DNA of 45,496 nt from a virus. How positions within the stretch are numbered: position 1 is the first letter of the stretch; each line of letters begins with the position of its first letter. Shown here piece after piece: positions 1 through 7,251 of this stretch. The notes beneath the pieces are model-generated. The model was not told the DNA's origin and did not search any database. It worked only from the letters and a program-made list of their open reading frames with translations. Where the stretch lies: IMG/VR virus record IMGVR_UViG_3300009320_000030, positions 1 through 45,496 of that record; one strand, given 5' to 3'. The position numbers and the translations under genes are program-made.

Positions 1-119
1 CCTGAACTGGCTCGATGTTTGGGTTTGGAGGCAGCTGCATGGCGTGTTCCTGTGCTGACAGCGTGATGACTGAACCCTTTCTGATCTGGCCTAATTTCAG
101 CCCTGGATGAATTCCCTCC
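1..119. repeat. Terminal direct repeat (left copy)
   Basis: This segment is identical to 45378-45496. The simplest reading is assembly overlap of a circular molecule, or of a circularly permuted virion genome, with unit length about 45,377 bp. A reading frame continues without interruption across the join, which supports circularity. Confidence 0.95.
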
Positions 120-673
120 ATATCTTTGCAGAATTCAAGCCCTTTAAACAGGGATTGGAGTAGATTCATCTCAGGGTTCTCTGACCAGAATTCTCTCAGA
201 TGCAGGGATATCGAGGAGTCGGAGATCATCATGAAATTGCCATGCCATCTTGCCCGAATTTCCTCCTTCCAGTTTTTCATACGAATTTCATCAGATATTT
301 TAATGAATTTGGGATGGTCGGAATTCCAGCCTATCGGTTTCTGGATTATCGGGATCGTGAGAATGATGCCATGCGTGCGAATGTCGGGCCTCCCGACCCT
401 CTGGTCGATAAGGGACCGACCCTTCTCCGTGAGGGAGTAGAATCTTGGATGCCCCCCATACTCCTGCAGGAATTCCTGAGATACGAGTTTCTTCAAATTC
501 GACTGCAGCCAGCTGTGGGAGAGGGGTATTTTTTTCTCGATCAGTGCGAGATAGAGATCTCTCCGCTCCTGGGCGAACAGTTCCAGGATTTTCTGTTGTG
601 ATTCATTCATGCCGGTTAAAGTCGGAGTTTTCCGTCTGTTTCCGACTATCTTTTCCGACTGTTTCTGATTCAT
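1..673 (-). CDS. Winged-helix DNA-binding protein, 5' part of a gene spanning the circle join
   Basis: Read on the minus strand from ATG at 673, the frame is open to base 1 and continues from 45377 down to a stop at 45136, giving about 304 residues once the circle is closed. The ATG overlaps the stop of the upstream gene by four bases (ATGA), which supports this start; an in-frame ATG at 610 is an alternative. Residues about 25-95 look like a winged helix: a helical stretch (YLALIEKKIPLSHSWLQSNL) followed by a wing-like segment ending HPRFYSLTEKGRSLID. The rest is not recognised. The gene is easily missed because both halves run off the contig ends. It is probably a viral transcription or replication regulator. 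Confidence 0.8.
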   Translation of the reverse strand, partial: MNQKQSEKIVGNRRKTPTLTGMNESQQKILELFAQERRDLYLALIEKKIPLSHSWLQSNLKKLVSQEFLQEYGGHPRFYSLTEKGRSLIDQRVGRPDIRTHGIILTIPIIQKPIGWNSDHPKFIKISDEIRMKNWKEEIRARWHGNFMMISDSSISLHLREFWSENPEMNLLQSLFKGLEFCKDMEGIHPGLKLGQIRKGSVITLSAQEHAMQLPPNPNIEPVQ

Positions 674-873
674 TTCAGGCACTTCTCTATTTCCTCCCGG
701 TGCTTCTCAACGAAATCAATAGTTTCTGATATACCTACTCCGTACATGCCAGCATGTCCATGGACGGCCATACCTTTGATGAAGTAAGCCTCCCTGAACC
801 ACTCGTCTAAATTTCCTTTGAACCTACCTTGCAGATCCCGTATGAGATCCTTGTGCCACTTCGGTTTTTTCAT
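670..873 (-). CDS. Small hypothetical protein (67 aa)
   Basis: Reads MKKPKWHKDLIRDL... with a basic N-terminus, a central GMAVHGHAGMYGVG glycine/histidine-rich segment and a charged C-terminal helix (EKHREEIEKCLK). It is tightly packed: one base separates it from the upstream gene (875) and its TGA overlaps the ATG of the winged-helix gene at 673, so it is co-translated in this operon. No family recognised. Confidence 0.7.
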   Translation of the reverse strand: MKKPKWHKDLIRDLQGRFKGNLDEWFREAYFIKGMAVHGHAGMYGVGISETIDFVEKHREEIEKCLK

Positions 874-874
874 C

Positions 875-1138
875 TCAATACCAGCTTATAGTGATGAGAT
901 GGTGTCCCAACAACTCACCGAGCGAGGAGACGTCTGATATTTCCCTTCTAAACATCTCGCCGGTCTTAGTGTTTTCAATCTCAATCACATGAACATCTCC
1001 GACCTCAAAAGCTTCCCAGAGTTTATCCCATTCCCCTCTGCTGAGGACCCTTTCTATATGTGGCTTCTTACCACCGAACTCCTTCTCCCAAAACTCCGGA
1101 GTTGACCGAAAACCAATACAATCCTTTTTAATTTTCAT
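875..1138 (-). CDS. ASCH/DUF3850-like small protein (87 aa)
   Basis: Begins MKIKKDCIGFRSTPEFWEKE and contains EVGDVHVIEIENTKTGEMF, then a LGHHLITISWY ending. The pattern of a gating residue segment followed by GD-hhhhE-TG and a C-terminal strand resembles the PUA/ASCH superfamily, which binds modified nucleotides or RNA. The start ATG overlaps the TGA of the upstream gene (ATGA), and a strong GGAGGTGAT ribosome site lies about 8 bases before it, inside the end of that gene. Family assignment is tentative. Confidence 0.55.
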   Translation of the reverse strand: MKIKKDCIGFRSTPEFWEKEFGGKKPHIERVLSRGEWDKLWEAFEVGDVHVIEIENTKTGEMFRREISDVSSLGELLGHHLITISWY

Positions 1139-1839
1139 GATACATCACCTCCCAACCTTTTCAGATTCGATTTGAGTTTGACCCCGGAGAATTTTCTAAG
1201 CTCCAGGAGAAGATTGACTACCTTCTCAGCACTTGGCTCAGGAAGATTACAATTCTTAGAATCAGCACCAACCGAAACAAAGTTTGGCTGTATATTCCGG
1301 AGAATCTGTAGAAGTTCTACAGGATCAAAGTCGATTATAGGTTCAATCGAGATCATCATCTGACCCTTGAATAACTGACTGAGGCTAAGATCTATCATCG
1401 ATATAGCCCTTCGCTTTGGGTTTTGGGCTTTGCTGACGTTGTCTCTTGGATACTCATCCGTCTCTATTGTAGTTCCGAGAATGGTCCGAGCAGGGAACTT
1501 ATCAGTGAACTCCTTGAATCTGCCAGGGTTCTTGCTCTGGAAAACATAGACATTATCGAATTCCCTACAGCGGCTTAGAATCCTCTCGATCCACTCGCTG
1601 GGAATCCACTCTCCGAAGATGTCAGTTGCACTCCCAACAAAGATGGTGTTTCTGGATTCTAAGTCGGTTTTGAATTCTCTCTCATCGAGGAAAGGATCCC
1701 GCTGGTATTTTTTTAGATGCCTTGCCCTTCCCTGTTTCATGTAACAGTACAGACAGTCGTGCAGACATTTTCCACCCATTGGATTCCAGGTGTAAGTACA
1801 CCACGGATACATGTTACCTGACTGTTTGTTCAGCGCCAT
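1135..1839 (-). CDS. DUF5131-type radical-SAM-like phage protein (234 aa)
   Basis: N-terminus carries TWNPMGGKCLHDCLYCYM, the TWNP...C..HDC.YCY pattern of the phage Gp37/Gp68 (DUF5131) family. Its three cysteines resemble the CxxxCxxC iron-sulfur motif of radical SAM enzymes. Downstream segments FVGSATDIFGEWIP, GTTIETDEYPR and SIEPIIDFDPVEL follow the family order (target-site strand and a TIM-barrel-like core). Length of about 235 residues is normal. Substrate is unknown for the family. It lies between a ParB-like gene and the ASCH-like gene, with a four-base overlap to the latter. Confidence 0.75.
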   Translation of the reverse strand: MALNKQSGNMYPWCTYTWNPMGGKCLHDCLYCYMKQGRARHLKKYQRDPFLDEREFKTDLESRNTIFVGSATDIFGEWIPSEWIERILSRCREFDNVYVFQSKNPGRFKEFTDKFPARTILGTTIETDEYPRDNVSKAQNPKRRAISMIDLSLSQLFKGQMMISIEPIIDFDPVELLQILRNIQPNFVSVGADSKNCNLPEPSAEKVVNLLLELRKFSGVKLKSNLKRLGGDVS

Positions 1840-1886
1840 CTTCCCCTCCGGTATAGTAGTCTCAGGACCAGTTCAGGTCTTTCTTT

Positions 1887-1906
1887 TGCAATGTCCTTAC
1901 ATTGCA
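1887..1906 (-). terminator. Perfect 8-bp hairpin between ParB-like and DUF5131 genes
   Basis: TGCAATGT, a four-base loop CCTT, and ACATTGCA form a perfect stem-loop in the 103-base gap after the ParB-like stop. It could act as an RNA-stability or termination element. No T-tract follows, so the terminator role is uncertain. Confidence 0.4.
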
Positions 1907-1942
1907 GCCTGTTCCCTGGATTCTGGATCTCGGTTATTGGAT

Positions 1943-3457
1943 TCATTTTAGCATCATCGCCTTGGGAACTTTGCCCTTCAGGTCCTGCTCCAGGATTTCC
2001 TTGATCATCTCCGTCTTCTTTCCCGGGGAGACTTTCACGCCGAGTTCCTTCGCTATCTTCGGCAGCTGTGCGATAGTGTACAGATTCAGATAGCTCTCGT
2101 TGACCTGGAACTCCTTTTTCATGTCGATCTTCGTTGCCTTCGATAGAATCAGGAGGGTGTTGTCATATAATCCAAGATTCCTGATACGGATCTGGTTCTG
2201 CTTGTTGATTACTTCGTCCAGGAATCTCTCGTCTAATCCGAGGACTTTCCTCAGCAATTTCTCCGAGTCAATTCCGTATCCATCGGATTTGAATTCTATA
2301 TCCTTCAGGATGTTTTTGCTTCGGCTCCACCCAGCTTCTTCGATCATGAAGAATGCAGTAAGGGCCTTAGAAATCTTGCTATCCGGGACCTGCTTCTCTT
2401 TGTTCTTCCTGATCAGGAACCATCGCTTAAATTCTTCAATTTTGTTCTTCAGTTGCGCTACAGCAACTTTCGGATCTGTAGGCTCAGTGCCCCTCGTCTT
2501 CTTTTCTGGTTTTAGTCTGAAGATTACCTTCTCGAAATTACCCTGCCAGTCTTTCTCCAACTGAACAGCATAATCTTCGGGGTGTTTCTCCATGTCTTTC
2601 TCTGCAGCTGCAACCGCTCCTTTGTCATGCTTGTGAATTTTCTTTCGATATAACCGGTTGGCTGCCTCGCCATCGACTATCTTTACGCCGCTTGCCTTGA
2701 TATTCTTCTTGGTTGTCTGCATCCACTCTGCAACATTTCTGTCGAAGCAGTTGGGACTGAGGCAGACATTACTCAGAGTTCCTTCGGACTCATCGAGAAG
2801 GGTCTGCTCCCCTCCGTTGAATTTGCATCCTTGGCATCTTCCGATATCGAATGGGGCATTCTCCAGCCGTCTGGATCCCTGGCGTATTGAGTTGCAGGTG
2901 GAAAATACAGTTAGTCTGTCCCGGATGATCTCTTTGAGAATCTTATCTTGCTTCTTTTTCTCGCTGACTTGGGACAGCGCCAGTGCATGGCCTAGTCTTA
3001 TCTTCCCATCTCTCATGGCCTGCTGCACGTTCTCTGATGCTTTGAGTAGTTCTACCCTCCTCTTGACGTAGATCTCGGATTTAGAAATCTTCTTTGCCAG
3101 ATATTTAGCATTCTTTTTCGTAACCTTGAAAAATTCCTTGAAGGCCAGCCCCTCCTCAACCGGATTCAGGTCCTCCCTCTGCAGATTTTCTACGAGCTGG
3201 AGCTCCAGCCTCCCTTCTTTTAGGGATGCCTGTTTCACGACGGCAGGGATTTTTTTCAAGCCTGCGATCTTAGCAGCCTTGAGACGCCTGTGGCCGATGA
3301 CCAGTTGATATTTATTGTCCTTTTCAATTTCTGCCACCACAACCGGCTGCAGAACGCCCTTCAAACCAATACTCAAAGCAAGTTCCTGTAACCCTTCTGG
3401 GTCGAAATCCAGTCGAGGATTACTCATAACCTCGATTGATTCAATTGGTATGTCCAT
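1943..3457 (-). CDS. ParB/Spo0J-like protein with cysteine cluster (504 aa)
   Basis: N-terminal ParB domain (residues 1-100): IPIESIEVMSNPRLDFD, then LQPVVV, and the ParB box HRRLKAAKIAGLKKIPAVV, which includes GHRR, followed by LQLVENLQREDLNPVEEG. A central helix-turn-helix domain follows (about 105-170), ending in IRLGHALALSQV. Residues about 205-245 hold a Cys set (CQGC, CLSPNC) that may bind zinc. The C-terminus (LPKIAKELGVKVSPGKKTEMIKEIL) resembles a SAP-type DNA-binding helix pair. ParB-like proteins act in partition, replication control or as CTP-dependent clamps; which applies here is unknown. A second ParB-like gene lies at 40329-41573. The gene starts three bases after the upstream stop. 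Confidence 0.8.
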   Translation of the reverse strand: MDIPIESIEVMSNPRLDFDPEGLQELALSIGLKGVLQPVVVAEIEKDNKYQLVIGHRRLKAAKIAGLKKIPAVVKQASLKEGRLELQLVENLQREDLNPVEEGLAFKEFFKVTKKNAKYLAKKISKSEIYVKRRVELLKASENVQQAMRDGKIRLGHALALSQVSEKKKQDKILKEIIRDRLTVFSTCNSIRQGSRRLENAPFDIGRCQGCKFNGGEQTLLDESEGTLSNVCLSPNCFDRNVAEWMQTTKKNIKASGVKIVDGEAANRLYRKKIHKHDKGAVAAAEKDMEKHPEDYAVQLEKDWQGNFEKVIFRLKPEKKTRGTEPTDPKVAVAQLKNKIEEFKRWFLIRKNKEKQVPDSKISKALTAFFMIEEAGWSRSKNILKDIEFKSDGYGIDSEKLLRKVLGLDERFLDEVINKQNQIRIRNLGLYDNTLLILSKATKIDMKKEFQVNESYLNLYTIAQLPKIAKELGVKVSPGKKTEMIKEILEQDLKGKVPKAMMLK

Positions 3458-3460
3458 TTT

Positions 3461-3970
3461 TTACTTCAAATTTTTTAGCCTGCTTAGAAGCTCCCAAAGC
3501 TTAGGGAGTCTTCCTTCATAGTGAATCACGATATAATCATTCTCGTGGCTCATTTGATGGCTAACGCCAGTTTGATGGTTTTCCGCTTTTGATGGTGACG
3601 AAGAATCTCCTTCCTCCGATCTCTCCGGGGCTGACTCCTGTCTTATCTTCTTTGCCCTGCCCCGCTTCTTTCCAACTCTGAGTTCCTGTAGCTTTTTCTC
3701 AGTGAAGTCCTGATGTTCCTCACACCAGAACGTCCCGGGGACTGAAGGCTTGTTGCAGCCTTTTGCTCCACAGACGGTTACCCGGTCATTGAGAATTACT
3801 ACTGCTGGTCTGCTGCTTCTGTCCACCGTGACTTTGCCTTCTTCTTCCAGTCGGTATGCTTGTGGTATGACAGTTGGTAGACTGACTCCTAACTCCTTCG
3901 CTAACTCTGACGTTGTCGCCTTACCTTTGGTTCTGAGGAATTCCAGAATTTCTTTTTGGCCCCATTTTAT
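3461..3970 (-). CDS. HTH plus cysteine-motif protein, start unresolved
   Basis: The frame is open from about 3990 down to 3461. The first usual start is GTG at 3826, which gives a 121-residue product beginning VDRSSRPAVV. The segment upstream of that start, in the same frame, reads as a clear helix-turn-helix (QKEILEFLRTKG, then TSELAKELGVSLPTVIPQAY), so the real product should include it. No ATG, GTG or TTG serves it; ATA at 3970 or a -1 shift from the small gene at 3982-4113 would. The middle has CGAKGCNKP and FWCEEHQ, a possible Cys/His site, and the C-terminus is basic then low-complexity. Probably a DNA-binding regulator expressed just ahead of the ParB-like gene. Confidence 0.55.
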   Translation of the reverse strand: MKWGQKEILEFLRTKGKATTSELAKELGVSLPTVIPQAYRLEEEGKVTVDRSSRPAVVILNDRVTVCGAKGCNKPSVPGTFWCEEHQDFTEKKLQELRVGKKRGRAKKIRQESAPERSEEGDSSSPSKAENHQTGVSHQMSHENDYIVIHYEGRLPKLWELLSRLKNLK

Positions 3971-4007
3971 GGGGGGAGGGATTAATCCCTCCCAGCGTCC
4001 ACATCCC
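3971..4007 (-). promoter_or_regulatory. GGATTAATCC / GGGATGTGGAC regulatory element, copy 1
   Basis: Contains a perfect 20-bp palindrome at 3974-3993 (core GGGATTAATCCC) followed on the minus-strand 5' side by GGGATGTGGAC. The same two parts recur at 5827-5862 and 5893-5925 beside the integrase gene. Here the palindrome holds the stop codon of the small gene 3982-4113 and sits at the unresolved start of the next gene. A regulator or integrase arm site is inferred. Confidence 0.6.
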
Positions 4008-4113
4008 TAATTTTGTCCAACACCTTTTCATAGACTTCCCTCTCCATGAGAGAGAGTTGCTCGAAAAGCGTTGGATTTTTGTCCACCAGGTCGGTGAATT
4101 CTTTTGTTTTCAT
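3982..4113 (-). CDS. Small protein upstream of the HTH gene (43 aa)
   Basis: ATG at 4113 opens a frame MKTKEFTDLVDKNPTLFEQL... ending at TAA 3982-3984 inside the 20-bp palindrome. The product is charged and helical (LMEREVYEKVLDKIRDV). The frame ends one reading phase away from the HTH frame that follows, so the two could be one protein joined by a -1 shift at the palindrome, or a true short leader gene. A TATTTAAA box lies at 4156-4163. Confidence 0.5.
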   Translation of the reverse strand: MKTKEFTDLVDKNPTLFEQLSLMEREVYEKVLDKIRDVDAGRD

Positions 4114-4243
4114 TTTAATGAGAATATACTTCATTAATGATTTTTCATTTCTTTCTTTAAATACTTATCGTTTTAATGATAATATTATCTAATTAGAGAT
4201 AATGTTACTATTTAAATAATGTTATCTAATTCCTAATAATAAC
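4114..4243. promoter_or_regulatory. Divergent promoter/operator region
   Basis: Very AT-rich gap between divergent genes. A TATA box TTTAAATA at 4211-4218 lies about 26-33 bases before the plus-strand ATG at 4244; a second one on the minus strand is at 4156-4163. A perfect inverted repeat ATTATCT-AATTAG-AGATAAT occupies 4184-4203 between them, and a further half-site GTTATCTAATT follows at 4221-4231, overlapping the expected plus-strand start site. This is the layout of a lysogeny-type switch in which the winged-helix product represses both directions; that role is inferred. Confidence 0.65.
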
Positions 4244-4606
4244 ATGAAATTAGCGAACCTGATCTGGCTTTTGAAATCAGTAGCTGAGGGAACGGACACG
4301 AAATATGCCCTGAAGAAGGCAAGTGGAAAAAGCAGTGTCTTCCGCTGGGTCAACGAGGCGATAAAAGAGGATTTGTTGACTCAAGAAGAAGAAAGGGGAA
4401 AGAAGGAAGTAATTCGAAAGAAACTGAGTCTGACGAAAAAAGGGTACATAATTCTGTATGCGAGAGAAATGAGTGATGTAAGAGATGTGATGAGACAGAT
4501 CCTTGATTTGATGCTGGAAGATGCTAAATTTAAGAAAGTATTCAATAAAAGATTGGATGCTGTTCTCGAATCGGTAATGGAAGAAAAGAAACTCTTCGAT
4601 TCATGA
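4244..4606 (+). CDS. Winged-helix transcriptional regulator (120 aa)
   Basis: One of the few plus-strand genes. Residues 1-70 form a winged helix: IWLLKSVAEG, then KSSVFRWVNEAIKEDLL as recognition helix, then a charged wing (EERGKKEVIRKKLSLTKKGY), as in archaeal PadR/ArsR-like regulators. The C-terminal 50 residues are amphipathic helix suited to dimerisation. It is divergent from the ParB operon across an inverted-repeat operator and convergent with the integrase, whose 3' end it overlaps by six bases. A repressor of the lytic genes or of the integrase is the likeliest role. Confidence 0.75.
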   Translation: MKLANLIWLLKSVAEGTDTKYALKKASGKSSVFRWVNEAIKEDLLTQEEERGKKEVIRKKLSLTKKGYIILYAREMSDVRDVMRQILDLMLEDAKFKKVFNKRLDAVLESVMEEKKLFDS

Positions 4607-5815
4607 TTTCTCCATCCTCTCAGCCATGTATTCTGCAAGCGCGTTCATGAATGCCTCAGCCTCTTTTGGGCGAACCTTTATGAATTCCTCCAGATTTTTT
4701 TTATAATTAGAAGTCAAAATAATTGCTGCCAGATCTGCTTCAGGATATAAAGACCTTTTACATTGGATACAGTAATCTTGGCCTGCTGGATTGACCTTTC
4801 CGCACCACGAACAGGTCTTACTTTTGGTCTCTGTCTTTCGTTGTTTGTGTTTCTTGATGCCTTCAAGCTCAAGCAGTTTATCCTCGACTATTTCTTCTTC
4901 TGGATGCTGATAGACTCTTAGCATTTTTGAATCTTGGGTCCAGCCGAATCTGAATTTTATCTCAGAATCGGACATATGGTGGCTGAAATATGATGATGAG
5001 GACTTTCTAAATTGTTTACAGCTTACGACTTTGTTGAGATTTGCCTTCTTAGCGAGAACTTGGAGAGTTTTCCTCAATGCCTTATAAGTCAGTAGCTTGC
5101 TTGGTGAATTTAGATTACAGAACAGGGACGCATTCTTCTTTTTCCTCAGAGGATGGACCCTCATCCATTCCAAAAGAGCCGCAGCTGATCTGACAATAAC
5201 TACAGGCCGCTTTCCATCTTCTGTTTTACTTTTTCGGATGTGGAGCCTCATAGCTTGATTGCTGTGAATGGGCTCAACATCCTGGATCAGTAAGGTAAGG
5301 AGTTCTTCGGGTCTCATTCCAGAATCCCACAGAACTTGTGGAATTGCTATGTCCCTTGCATTTAATGCGCCCTTGCTCATCTCTACAGCATCCTCCCATG
5401 TGATACGATTCATGCAATTGAGTTTCTCTGGGTTTGGCTGTCGCCTTTTGATCCATCTCGTTTCTACTGGGTGATCGTCTTTTTTCAGCCATTTGAAGAA
5501 CGCCTTTAGAATCACGCCATAATCGTATTTTGTAGCTTCACTAAACTTTCTTTCGTATATCCTCTCCATCATCTGCTTGATATCATCAACAGTCGATTCA
5601 TCGAAAGGTTTTCCTAGATTTTCGGCAAGAATTCGAAGCTGTATCATAGATTTGCTTTGTCGCAGTTTGCTCAAGTTGTCGTCTCGAACTCTATCTGCAA
5701 TGTAGTCCAGAATAAGTTTCTTATTTCTTCCGATGTTGGATTCCATAAGGAGCCGTTTGGCAGACTCTATTCTCTTATCTCTTCCATGTATATCAAAATA
5801 GCCCGGAGTTTTCAT
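4601..5815 (-). CDS. int: Tyrosine recombinase/integrase with C-terminal zinc ribbon (404 aa)
   Basis: The catalytic domain shows the first arginine in SGMRPEELLTL, a lysine in RKSKTEDGKRP, the second box CKQFRKSSSSYFSHH, and the nucleophile tyrosine in MLRVYQHPEEE. The N-terminal region (about 1-130) is the core-binding SAM-like domain. After the tyrosine comes a zinc ribbon CSWCGKVNPAGQDYCIQC, characteristic of archaeal virus and plasmid integrases, then a helical tail. ATG at 5815 is chosen because GGAGG precedes it; an in-frame ATG at 5839 would suit a leaderless transcript from the TATA box at 5858-5869. It should integrate and excise the viral genome. No attP core was identified. Confidence 0.88.
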   Translation of the reverse strand: MKTPGYFDIHGRDKRIESAKRLLMESNIGRNKKLILDYIADRVRDDNLSKLRQSKSMIQLRILAENLGKPFDESTVDDIKQMMERIYERKFSEATKYDYGVILKAFFKWLKKDDHPVETRWIKRRQPNPEKLNCMNRITWEDAVEMSKGALNARDIAIPQVLWDSGMRPEELLTLLIQDVEPIHSNQAMRLHIRKSKTEDGKRPVVIVRSAAALLEWMRVHPLRKKKNASLFCNLNSPSKLLTYKALRKTLQVLAKKANLNKVVSCKQFRKSSSSYFSHHMSDSEIKFRFGWTQDSKMLRVYQHPEEEIVEDKLLELEGIKKHKQRKTETKSKTCSWCGKVNPAGQDYCIQCKRSLYPEADLAAIILTSNYKKNLEEFIKVRPKEAEAFMNALAEYMAERMEKS

Positions 5816-5826
5816 TTCAAGCCTCC

Positions 5827-5925
5827 GGGATGTGGACATTCAAATAATAGGATTAATCCTATATAAGGGATTAGAACCTGCAAGCTATAGCAGGGGGAGG
5901 GATTAATCCGAGAAGTTCACATCCC
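5827..5925. promoter_or_regulatory. Integrase promoter with paired regulatory elements (copies 2 and 3)
   Basis: GGGATGTGGAC (5827-5837, plus strand) is followed by a 16-bp palindrome ATAGGATTAATCCTAT (5847-5862), and a TATA-like CCTATATAAGG overlaps it. At 5893-5925 the same two parts occur in the opposite orientation (AGGGATTAATCC, then GGGATGTGAAC on the minus strand). The inverted pair flanks the integrase start region. It could be the operator of the nearby winged-helix regulator or integrase/excisionase arm sites. Confidence 0.6.
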
Positions 5926-5928
5926 TTA

Positions 5929-5937
5929 ATTATATAG
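5929..5937 (+). promoter_or_regulatory. TATA box for the membrane-protein pair
   Basis: ATTATATAG centred about 24 bases before the ATG at 5957, the usual archaeal TATA spacing for a leaderless transcript. It lies just beyond regulatory copy 3. Confidence 0.5.
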
Positions 5938-5956
5938 ATGATTATAAATAAAGAGG

Positions 5957-6337
5957 ATGAATCTCTTGAAATTATTTTGGGGATCGATAACATTACTGGC
6001 TTTTGGATTCTTCTTAGATGGATACAGTGCATACGTTCATTACCAGGAGGATCCAGTATGGCTGATGGCACATGAGGCAAATCCGGATATAAAGTTGCAG
6101 ATGGAACGATATGGTGCAATAGGGGCTTTCTATGTGTCTGCTTGGTCGCTTCGGGAATACGTAATCTATGCGATCATAGGTTCCTCAGTATGTGGGACAG
6201 TGTTGAGAGATGAGTTTCGTGAATATGACTACATTGAGAGAGCTATAATTCTATTCAGCTTATCGCTGATTTTGATAGCCGTGATGAAGATCGGGGCTGG
6301 GGCTTGGAATTTTGTTTTGATGGTGATTGCTAAATGA
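5957..6337 (+). CDS. Membrane protein, 3-4 predicted helices (126 aa)
   Basis: Hydrophobic segments occur at about residues 4-22 (LFWGSITLLAFGFFLDGY), 55-80, and 95-122 (IILFSLSLILIAVMKIGAGAW). The pattern resembles small archaeal DUF5658-like membrane proteins, but that link is weak. It is on the plus strand, divergent from the integrase, and overlaps the next small membrane gene by four bases (ATGA). Plausible roles are lysogenic conversion or superinfection exclusion, inferred from location beside the switch region. Confidence 0.65.
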   Translation: MNLLKLFWGSITLLAFGFFLDGYSAYVHYQEDPVWLMAHEANPDIKLQMERYGAIGAFYVSAWSLREYVIYAIIGSSVCGTVLRDEFREYDYIERAIILFSLSLILIAVMKIGAGAWNFVLMVIAK

Positions 6338-6492
6338 ATCTCTTGACAGGCTGCGAGGGGCTAGAATGTATCTGGATGCCAGCGATAATATTTGGGGCGT
6401 TCGTATTATGGATGTGGTGGGAGTCAAAACGCCATCCTGAGCTGCCTCCTAAGGATTATACGCCTCCTGAGGTTGAAGATTACTTTCGGTAG
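6334..6492 (+). CDS. Small single-pass membrane protein (52 aa)
   Basis: ATG overlaps the TGA of the upstream gene. The product starts MNLLTGCEGLECIWMPAIIF, has one membrane segment (about residues 15-31, ending VLWMWW) and an acidic proline-rich tail (PPKDYTPPEVEDYFR). Two cysteines lie at the N-terminal side. Co-translated with its neighbour; function unknown. Confidence 0.6.
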   Translation: MNLLTGCEGLECIWMPAIIFGAFVLWMWWESKRHPELPPKDYTPPEVEDYFR

Positions 6493-6498
6493 TTCAAG

Positions 6499-6620
6499 AG
6501 CGTGGTAAGGATTCGAAGGGTGCAATCCCGACGCAGCGAAGCGGAGTCGGGTGCAGGCGCAATGCAGCCGGAGGAACGGAGGCTGCCGCAGCGTCTGTTC
6601 GCAAGCGTGGTAAGGATGCA
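6499..6620 (+). repeat. GC-rich structured repeat, copy 1 (island 1)
   Basis: About 120 bases closely matching 35955-36082. Bounded by direct repeats of GCGTGGTAAGGAT at 6499 and 6604. Inside are hairpins CCCGAC...GTCGGG (loop GCAGCGAAGCGGA) and GCAGCC...GGCTGC. A plus-strand frame is open here, but the conserved hairpins and the intergenic position argue for a structured RNA or DNA element rather than protein. Confidence 0.65.
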
Positions 6621-6690
6621 GAAGGTTGCGAAAGGTGCAAAAAAGAGGCTCGCCGTAATCTGGAATTCTCAACGGAATTCCACTGGCCAC

Positions 6691-6782
6691 CGACTTGCTC
6701 CCAAGAGCAAGTCGCCAAAATTGTAGTGCCTAACTTCTCAAATCCCCTAGATACGGGGGGATTTGAGTGTAGTATCTAACTT
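6691..6782. repeat. Hairpin cluster with two 15-nt repeats (island 1)
   Basis: Contains the hairpin CGACTTGCTC-CCAA-GAGCAAGTCG, the 15-nt repeat (6723-6736), a second hairpin CAAATCCCC...GGGGATTTG (6739-6765) and a degenerate repeat copy (6769-6782) that starts right after the stop of the next minus-strand gene. The hairpin-plus-repeat pair recurs at 15211-15259 and 36299-36349. The GGGG stem may terminate convergent transcripts. Confidence 0.6.
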
Positions 6783-7249
6783 CATAATTCCATATTCTGC
6801 AGTATCCATTCCTTCGCTCTCTCGAAGTTGAAGTCTCTGTCTTTTCTATTCAGTTCAACTGCTGTCTCTAGGACCTCCTGCATCAGCGGGAGGTTATGTA
6901 TTTTTTTTGTGATCCTGATTTCCGAATCGAGGTCAAGAAGGAAGATCAGGATATACTCTGATTTTTTGTAGAGATCGAAGTCTTTCGAGTGGTCCGGATT
7001 CTCGGTATTCAGGAAGGATTCAAGTTGTAGGGGGTGTTGGGGATCGTCATAGATTCGCATGATGATTCTAGGGACCGTGCCGTAAGGGGTTTTCACCGCC
7101 TGGGCTTCTGTCTTGATTGAAATCGGCCCCCTAAGCCTTTTCCACTCCTGCTCGCTCATTCTCAGTTTCGCACACATCGCAGGATACCATTTCCCGTCTG
7201 CATTCACTTTCAAGAATGCGGGTTGATTCTCACGTAGTTGGGAAAACAT
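6782..7249 (-). CDS. Hypothetical early protein (155 aa)
   Basis: Start taken at ATG 7249 (MFSQLRENQPAF), two bases after the upstream stop; the frame stays open further upstream only as a shadow of the gene at 7252-7437. Contains a mixed alpha/beta segment with ILIFLLDLDSEIRI and a helical C-terminus (FNFERAKEWILQNMEL). No family recognised. Last gene of the 6.8-13.5 kb run. Confidence 0.6.
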   Translation of the reverse strand: MFSQLRENQPAFLKVNADGKWYPAMCAKLRMSEQEWKRLRGPISIKTEAQAVKTPYGTVPRIIMRIYDDPQHPLQLESFLNTENPDHSKDFDLYKKSEYILIFLLDLDSEIRITKKIHNLPLMQEVLETAVELNRKDRDFNFERAKEWILQNMEL

Positions 7250-7251
7250 TT

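Noticed and set aside
6502-6726. Plus-strand frame of 74 residues, similar to one at 35981
   Set aside because: The similarity comes from the GC-rich structured repeat; hairpins are conserved and the codon composition is not protein-like.
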